Below are positions 59,482-64,000 of a DNA stretch of 64,000 nt, piece after piece. Source of the stretch: Flavobacterium araucananum (lineage in GTDB: Bacteria > Bacteroidota > Bacteroidia > Flavobacteriales > Flavobacteriaceae). Every line of letters begins with the position of its first letter. Within the stretch, counting starts at the first letter, position 1. The translations under genes and the position numbers were made by a program. The notes beneath the pieces were generated by a model. That model was given only the letters and a program-made list of their open reading frames with translations. It made no database searches and was not told the DNA's origin. The stretch covers positions 267,745 through 331,744 of the forward strand of contig NZ_MUGS01000002.1 in the NCBI RefSeq assembly GCF_002222055.1, in the 5' to 3' direction.

Positions 59482-62220
59482 TTAAAATTTAAAATTATAA
59501 GTAATGGTTGGTATTGGAACAGAAAAAATAGAGGTCTGATACGCTTTTACCTGTCCTTCTTTTGTTACAAAAAAGATGGAATATGGATTATTTCGCCCTA
59601 ATACATTGTATATAGAGATGTTCCAGAAACTATGTGCCAGTTTTTTTATTTTATGATTTCCTTCGATGTTTAATCCAATATCTAATCTGTAATAATCCGG
59701 TATTCTGTATTTATTTCGATCACTATAAAAGGTGTATTCGGCTCCATTATAATTGTATTTTCCAATAGGGTAGGTTATTGGTCTTCCTGTTTGATAGACA
59801 AAATTTGATGAAAAACTATAACGATGTGTGAATTTATAGTTCATCACGATACTTACATCATGAGGTTTATCAAAATTGGTTGGGAAGTAAGCACCGTTAT
59901 TTACTTTCTCATCATTAAACTGACTGTCCAGTTTTATAAAGGTTCTTGAATACGTATATCCTATCCATCCATTTAGTCTTCCTACCGATTTTTTTAGTAA
60001 AAATTCAATACCATAAGCTTTTCCGTCACCTTGCAATAATTCTGTTTCCAGATCTTTGTTTAAAAGTAAGTTCGCTCCAACTTTGTAATCAAGTATGTTT
60101 TTGGATGTTTTATAATAGCCCTCAAGACTTAACTCGATATCATTATAGTCCAGTTTTTTAAAGATTCCAAGAGAGTATTGTAAGCCGCTTTCCGGTTTTA
60201 CATTCAAATCAGATAATTTCCAGGTATCTGTAGGCGATTGAGTAGTATTGTTGGTTAAGAGGTGAATGTATTGGTAGTTTTTATCAAAACCAGCTTTTAC
60301 AAATAAACTTTCATCAAAAATATAACGTAAAGCAACTCGCGGCTCAAAACCTCCATTAGTATTAATTACTTCATTATTGCCATATTTTTTTTCCTCCGTA
60401 ACAGTCGATGGCGTCATAGGCACACCATCTTTATAGACTTTTTGGGTTGATTCTCCTAAAGCCGCATAAAAAGAATATCGGGCTCCAATATCCAGTAAAA
60501 GCTTTTCGGTTATTTTAAATTTGTCTGAGAAAAACACAGCAGATTCTAATCCTTTTTCATTATCAATTTTTATTGGCGTAACCAATGATGATTCTCCCTT
60601 TGCATTTAATTCTCCGGGAGACACTTTGTGTAATTTACTTGTTATACCGTAGGTAAATTTGTGCTTGCTATTTAATTCACTACTGAATTTTAGACTTGCC
60701 TGAGTTTCATTTATTTTATACTTAAAAGTAAATGATTCCGGATTTACGGATTCGTAATCGATACTAAATTTATATTCACTGTTCGAAACATTCAATTCAC
60801 TACTGTTCTTTTCGTTAAAAGCGTGTTTCCATTTTAGCGAAATAAGGCTGTTGCTGTATTGGTATAAAGAATCCGGAGTTATACTGTATTTATCTTTACT
60901 ATAGTATCCCGTACCTTCTACAGAGTTGTTTTTGTTTATCTTATGGCTGTATTTTGCAAATAAATCATAGAAAGAAGCTTGACTATTTTTTAAGTTTTCT
61001 TCGTCTAATGATTTTAAAATCCAGTCAGAATAGGTTGCTCTCCCGCCTACTAACAAACTGGCTTTTCCTTTTACGACTGGAATCGAAGCCGTAAGATTGC
61101 TCGTAACAGGACCAATTCCTCCTTCGCCGGAAAATTTTTCTGTGTTTCCGTTTTTCGAGGTAATATCAAAAACAGATGATAACCTGCCACCAAATTCAGA
61201 GGGTATTCCACCTTTATAAATATCGACTTTGTTTATCGTATACGGATTAAGAGACGAGAAAAACCCAAAAAGGTGAGCAGGGTTATAGATCGTACCGTTG
61301 TCTAATAACATTAAATTTTGATCTTCTTTTCCGCCTCTTACATTAAATCCGGAAGAGCCTTCACCGGCAGTTTTTATTCCCGGCAGGGTTAAGGCAATTT
61401 TCAAAACATCTCTTTCTCCAAGAACCAGCGGAACCGTTTTTACGCCTTCGGCTTCGATTGTTGTAACTCCCGTTATGGCGGTTCTGATGTTTTGACTGTT
61501 TTTTCCTTTTACCAAAACTTCTTTCAGCTGATTGATCTTTTCTATTATAGAAAAATCTAAAGTTCCGTTGCTGTAAATCATTATTTTTCGGGATGTATTG
61601 TTGTACAATACAGATTCTATTTCGATTGTAGCAAGTCCTACAGGAAGTTTCAGGCTGTAAAATCCTTCGCTATTGGTCGTCGTTTTGATTGTCGTGTTCT
61701 TTACCCTGACCGTAATATCGCCCAGATGTTTTTCATCTTTCAAATCAGTTATATGACCGGACAGCGTATAGAAATCAACTTCATTATCAGGTGTTTCTTT
61801 TCCTATTAATGCTATTGGAGCCGTTTCTGTTTTATTTTTTCGAACAGAATCATACTGCTGAAAAAAGATGGGAATATTAGTATTCTTAGACTTGTCATTT
61901 TCAAACGTATCATTGATGATACTATTATTTGTTAAAATGATTTTGTTTTTAGTAATAAAGAAATTAAGATTCGTATCCTCAAAAACTTTGCTTAATACTT
62001 CCTGAATCGTTTTATTGGTATAATCGCCAGACAGGAGAACATTCTTGTCCAGCCAGTCATCCTGAAAATAAAACCGATAGTTAGTAGCCGCTTCTATTTT
62101 TTTTATAACTTCAACTCTGTTGATGTTACTATAACTAAGAGTAAGCTTGTTTTTTTGATCTTGTGAATAGGTAAGTTGATGAAAACCGAAAAATAATAAA
62201 AAGATGATAAATAGTCTCAT
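59482..62220 (-). CDS. TonB-dependent receptor with N-terminal STN domain
   Basis: 912 residues. A signal peptide (1-19) is followed by an STN domain (about 24-100, INRVEVIKKIEAATNYRFYFQ, TIQEVLSKVFEDTNLNFF). A carboxypeptidase-like beta domain (about 150-230, LSGHITDLKDEKHLGDITVRV) and plug (about 240-365, GEGSSGFNVRGGKEDQNLMLLD, FGGRLSSVFDITSKNG) come next. The barrel ends TITYNFKF. STN domains usually signal to an anti-sigma factor, but no FecR or ECF sigma gene is present in the window. The ligand is unknown. It is the second gene of the cluster. Confidence 0.92.
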   Translation of the reverse strand: MRLFIIFLLFFGFHQLTYSQDQKNKLTLSYSNINRVEVIKKIEAATNYRFYFQDDWLDKNVLLSGDYTNKTIQEVLSKVFEDTNLNFFITKNKIILTNNSIINDTFENDKSKNTNIPIFFQQYDSVRKNKTETAPIALIGKETPDNEVDFYTLSGHITDLKDEKHLGDITVRVKNTTIKTTTNSEGFYSLKLPVGLATIEIESVLYNNTSRKIMIYSNGTLDFSIIEKINQLKEVLVKGKNSQNIRTAITGVTTIEAEGVKTVPLVLGERDVLKIALTLPGIKTAGEGSSGFNVRGGKEDQNLMLLDNGTIYNPAHLFGFFSSLNPYTINKVDIYKGGIPSEFGGRLSSVFDITSKNGNTEKFSGEGGIGPVTSNLTASIPVVKGKASLLVGGRATYSDWILKSLDEENLKNSQASFYDLFAKYSHKINKNNSVEGTGYYSKDKYSITPDSLYQYSNSLISLKWKHAFNEKNSSELNVSNSEYKFSIDYESVNPESFTFKYKINETQASLKFSSELNSKHKFTYGITSKLHKVSPGELNAKGESSLVTPIKIDNEKGLESAVFFSDKFKITEKLLLDIGARYSFYAALGESTQKVYKDGVPMTPSTVTEEKKYGNNEVINTNGGFEPRVALRYIFDESLFVKAGFDKNYQYIHLLTNNTTQSPTDTWKLSDLNVKPESGLQYSLGIFKKLDYNDIELSLEGYYKTSKNILDYKVGANLLLNKDLETELLQGDGKAYGIEFLLKKSVGRLNGWIGYTYSRTFIKLDSQFNDEKVNNGAYFPTNFDKPHDVSIVMNYKFTHRYSFSSNFVYQTGRPITYPIGKYNYNGAEYTFYSDRNKYRIPDYYRLDIGLNIEGNHKIKKLAHSFWNISIYNVLGRNNPYSIFFVTKEGQVKAYQTSIFSVPIPTITYNFKF

Positions 62221-62240
62221 TTTGATGATTTCTACAGATT

Positions 62241-62960
62241 TTAATTGTTAATGTGTTTTAAAAGATTTTGCATAAATAAGGGAGTATCATCCTTTTTTAA
62301 GCTTCTATAGGTAGCATAAAAATCATTTATTTTTTTCTTGCTGTCCGGAAACAGTATTATGATTTCTTTTTTATCGTTTACGAGATAAAATTTATTTTCT
62401 TTTAATACTATGAATTCGTATTTTGGTATAAATTCGATCAAATCAATTTCGTCTTTATTGATTTTTTTCTTCTCTTTATAGTATTTTATAAAGAGCGTTA
62501 TGTTGTTTCCTGTCAGGATTTCTTTGTAATATCCTTTTCTAAAAGTAGTTGTGTTTAGTGTTTTCAGGTTAACAAATTTGTCATTCCCTATTTTAAAATA
62601 ACTAATGTTGTCTTTAATGACATTAATTTTGGTTGTATTTGATTCTCCGTAAGGCTTTAAAACCAGCTCGTCGTTATAAGTATCATAATTCAGTAATAAG
62701 TCAAAATAATCCTGGTTATTATAGTGGATATTGCCTTTTATGAAGTCTTCAGAAATGTAGTAGCGATTTTTATTGTTGGCTAGCTTATCAAAATTTAAAT
62801 GGGCAGGTCCGTTCTCAAAGTCTAAGGATTCTACACCAATGTTTTTGTCAAACCAATTGTACAGTGAGGTTTCATGGCTTGTTTGAGAATAAGAACTGTA
62901 AATGTTTAAGAATATTCCAAATAGAATAAGGCAAAGAGACTTTGTTTGATTTTTTTTCAA
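62241..62960 (-). CDS. Exported protein leading the TonB/DUF4249 cluster
   Basis: 239 residues with a signal peptide (1-25, LCLILFGIFLNIYSSYS-Q). The mature part is beta-rich and lysine- and asparagine-rich, with short strands such as GNIHYNNQDYFDLLLNYDTYNDELVL and NITLFIKYYKEKKK. The start codon appears to be TTG (62958-62960), since no in-frame ATG precedes the signal. It ends 20 bp before the receptor and is probably cotranscribed. I recognise no family with certainty; periplasmic or surface location is likely. Confidence 0.7.
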   Translation of the reverse strand: MKKNQTKSLCLILFGIFLNIYSSYSQTSHETSLYNWFDKNIGVESLDFENGPAHLNFDKLANNKNRYYISEDFIKGNIHYNNQDYFDLLLNYDTYNDELVLKPYGESNTTKINVIKDNISYFKIGNDKFVNLKTLNTTTFRKGYYKEILTGNNITLFIKYYKEKKKINKDEIDLIEFIPKYEFIVLKENKFYLVNDKKEIIILFPDSKKKINDFYATYRSLKKDDTPLFMQNLLKHINN

Positions 62961-62995
62961 AGGATTAGTGGTTTGGTTTTTAGTTTTTAGCTTTC

Positions 62996-63003
62996 CAAAA
63001 ATA
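62996..63003 (-). promoter_or_regulatory. Possible -7 box of the TonB/DUF4249 operon
   Basis: Minus-strand TATTTTTG, a TAnnTTTG match, 35 bp upstream of the TTG start of the leading gene. Confidence 0.4.
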
Positions 63004-63169
63004 TCAAAAAAATGTTAATAAGCACAGAAATATTGTTAAAACATATTGCTTTTTTTATTTTTTTAAAGGAAGAACCACTAAAATTCCTAATTGCTCAAAA
63101 TAAAACACACACTCAGACTTAAAAAAATAATTTGAAGTGCTTTATTGAAAAAAAGGGCAAACTTTTTTA

Positions 63170-63418
63170 TTATGATAAGTCATCATAGACATCGAGCATA
63201 TTATCGAATATCTTTTTTAATGATTTTATGTACAAAGGAAATGCAATAACCAGCAATATATATTCCTTTCTTAAAACAGTTACATCGTCAAGAATTTCAT
63301 ATAAACTAGGAATAATTAATGTTAATGAAACTGCAATACCAACCCAGGGATTATTCTTTATTTTTTTTAGAATGTATAAAATTTTCATATCTGGCTGTCT
63401 GTTTAATGCGATTCTCAT
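63170..63418 (-). CDS. Small membrane protein, unknown
   Basis: 82 residues with two hydrophobic segments (WVGIAVSLTLIIPSLYEIL and YILLVIAFPLYI) separated by a charged loop (DDVTVLRKE). The ATG at 63418 and one eleven codons later are both possible. Codon use agrees with the neighbours, but no family is recognised. Confidence 0.55.
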   Translation of the reverse strand: MRIALNRQPDMKILYILKKIKNNPWVGIAVSLTLIIPSLYEILDDVTVLRKEYILLVIAFPLYIKSLKKIFDNMLDVYDDLS

Positions 63419-63566
63419 TCTTAGCTATTGATTTTGGGGTTTCTTAGCGTAAAAGTAATTTTGATTTTTACGTTTGAAATTAAAAATGTCATGAAAGCCA
63501 TTTTTTTTGTCATAAGATTTTAAAAATCAAATAACTCACCTGATTTACAATAGTTCTATAAACGAA

Positions 63567-63593
63567 AAAATCCTCTCGCGAGGAGAGGATTTT
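63567..63593 (-). terminator. Terminator of the LytTR gene
   Basis: AAAATCCTCTC (63567-63577) pairs with GAGAGGATTTT (63583-63593) around GCGAG. On the minus strand a T run follows. It lies 31 bp past the LytTR stop. Confidence 0.88.
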
Positions 63594-63624
63594 ATAAAGT
63601 TGATCTTATGGTAGTTTGATTTTA

Positions 63625-63975
63625 TTAAGACAAAATATTCATCTTTTTCAGGAAATCCTTATAAGTATCGCTAAGGTTTATTTTGTGATCTCCTTTGAGG
63701 ATGATAAGGTTATCTGCCAGGATAATTTCTTCGATTTTATCAGTATTGACAATAGTATTTCGATGTGTTTTTACGAATTTATTTTTATCCAGCAAGTTGC
63801 TGATTTTGGTCAGGGAAATTTGAATAACAAATTTTTCTTTTTCGGTAATGATATTACAGTAACGTTCTTCGACTTCAATATAAAGAATGTCGTTTATGGA
63901 TACCTTTTTTAGCGAATTTTTCTTTTTTATAAACAGGTAATCATTGCTAATTACGGTGTCTTGTTCTTCGCTCAT
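63625..63975 (-). CDS. LytTR DNA-binding domain protein
   Basis: 116 residues, almost all a LytTR domain: DYLFIKKKNSLKKVSINDILYIEVEERYCNIITEKEKFVIQISLTKI and FVKTHRNTIVNTDKIEEI, the latter holding the conserved HRN recognition residues. It binds DNA as a transcription regulator. ATG at 63975 is the given start, but the frame stays open to the right edge (reading ...FYAQTNVF before it). So a receiver domain could lie beyond the window. No histidine kinase is visible nearby. Confidence 0.85.
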   Translation of the reverse strand: MSEEQDTVISNDYLFIKKKNSLKKVSINDILYIEVEERYCNIITEKEKFVIQISLTKISNLLDKNKFVKTHRNTIVNTDKIEEIILADNLIILKGDHKINLSDTYKDFLKKMNILS

Positions 63976-64000
63976 AAAAACATTCGTTTGGGCATAAAAT

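Noticed and set aside
59946..60161. Plus-strand frame within the TonB receptor gene
   Set aside because: Antisense shadow of a continuous receptor frame.

Overview
The window reads as the chromosome of a Flavobacterium, close in gene content to the F. johnsoniae type. It is AT-rich. Promoters match the Bacteroidetes pattern (TTG, then TAnnTTTG) and Shine-Dalgarno sequences are largely absent. It carries a SusC/SusD pair, a short primary sigma factor without region 1.1, several TonB-linked receptors, a mevalonate pathway and a lipid A gene. There is no rRNA, prophage, insertion sequence or CRISPR array. The only tRNA is tRNA-Phe(GAA).

Layout. (1) 1-1744, minus strand: a mevalonate-pathway operon with mvaD, a RelE/ParE-type toxin-antitoxin pair, and the first 32 codons of a mevalonate kinase running off the left edge. 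The toxin stop and kinase start share an ATGA overlap. (2) 1913-5277: TspO, a carboxypeptidase-regulatory-like protein, a HI0933-type flavoprotein and a glycerophosphodiester phosphodiesterase. (3) 5562-23204: a starch/maltodextrin utilization locus. Two GH13 enzymes, a GH97 (SusB type), a GH65 maltose phosphorylase, beta-phosphoglucomutase, a maltose-type MFS importer and a LacI regulator are on the minus strand. They are divergent from SusC, SusD and a SusE-like lipoprotein. The inferred flow is binding and import of oligosaccharides, periplasmic hydrolysis, maltose import across the inner membrane, then phosphorolysis to glucose and glucose 6-phosphate. (4) 23343-25077: an MHS-family MFS transporter with a small membrane partner. 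(5) 25078-26280: RNA-like intergenic DNA around a 77-residue unknown gene, plus tRNA-Phe. (6) 26281-32522, plus strand: coaX, an outer-membrane barrel, lptC, a small membrane protein, a CNNM/CBS/CorC protein and a PpiD-like foldase. (7) 33289-35526, minus strand: a GYDIA-family GHMP kinase and HMG-CoA reductase, a second mevalonate cluster. (8) 35709-41079: dipeptidyl peptidase IV and two POT peptide transporters. (9) 41132-43715: an exported thioredoxin with CGWC, followed by three tandem relatives that have lost the CxxC. (10) 43733-48538, minus strand: comEC, an NlpC/P60 lipoprotein, lpxB, a small membrane protein and surE. (11) 48750-56405: a tail-specific protease, a secreted nuclease, a DHA2 drug exporter with a divergent AraC regulator, rpe and the primary sigma factor. 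(12) 56535-62960, minus strand: a TonB receptor with an STN domain, a DUF4249 lipoprotein, a plug-like partner and a leading exported protein. (13) 63170-63975: a small membrane protein and a LytTR DNA-binding protein.

Most of the window is housekeeping or well-known accessory content. The less ordinary parts are four. One is the tandem set of cysteine-poor pseudo-thioredoxins. The second is the toxin-antitoxin pair wired into an essential isoprenoid operon. The third is a structured leader flanked by 20-bp direct repeats before a 77-residue unknown gene. The fourth is a family of 62-bp palindromic intergenic repeats in the carbohydrate region. All functional calls come from reading motifs in the translated sequence; no database search was possible.
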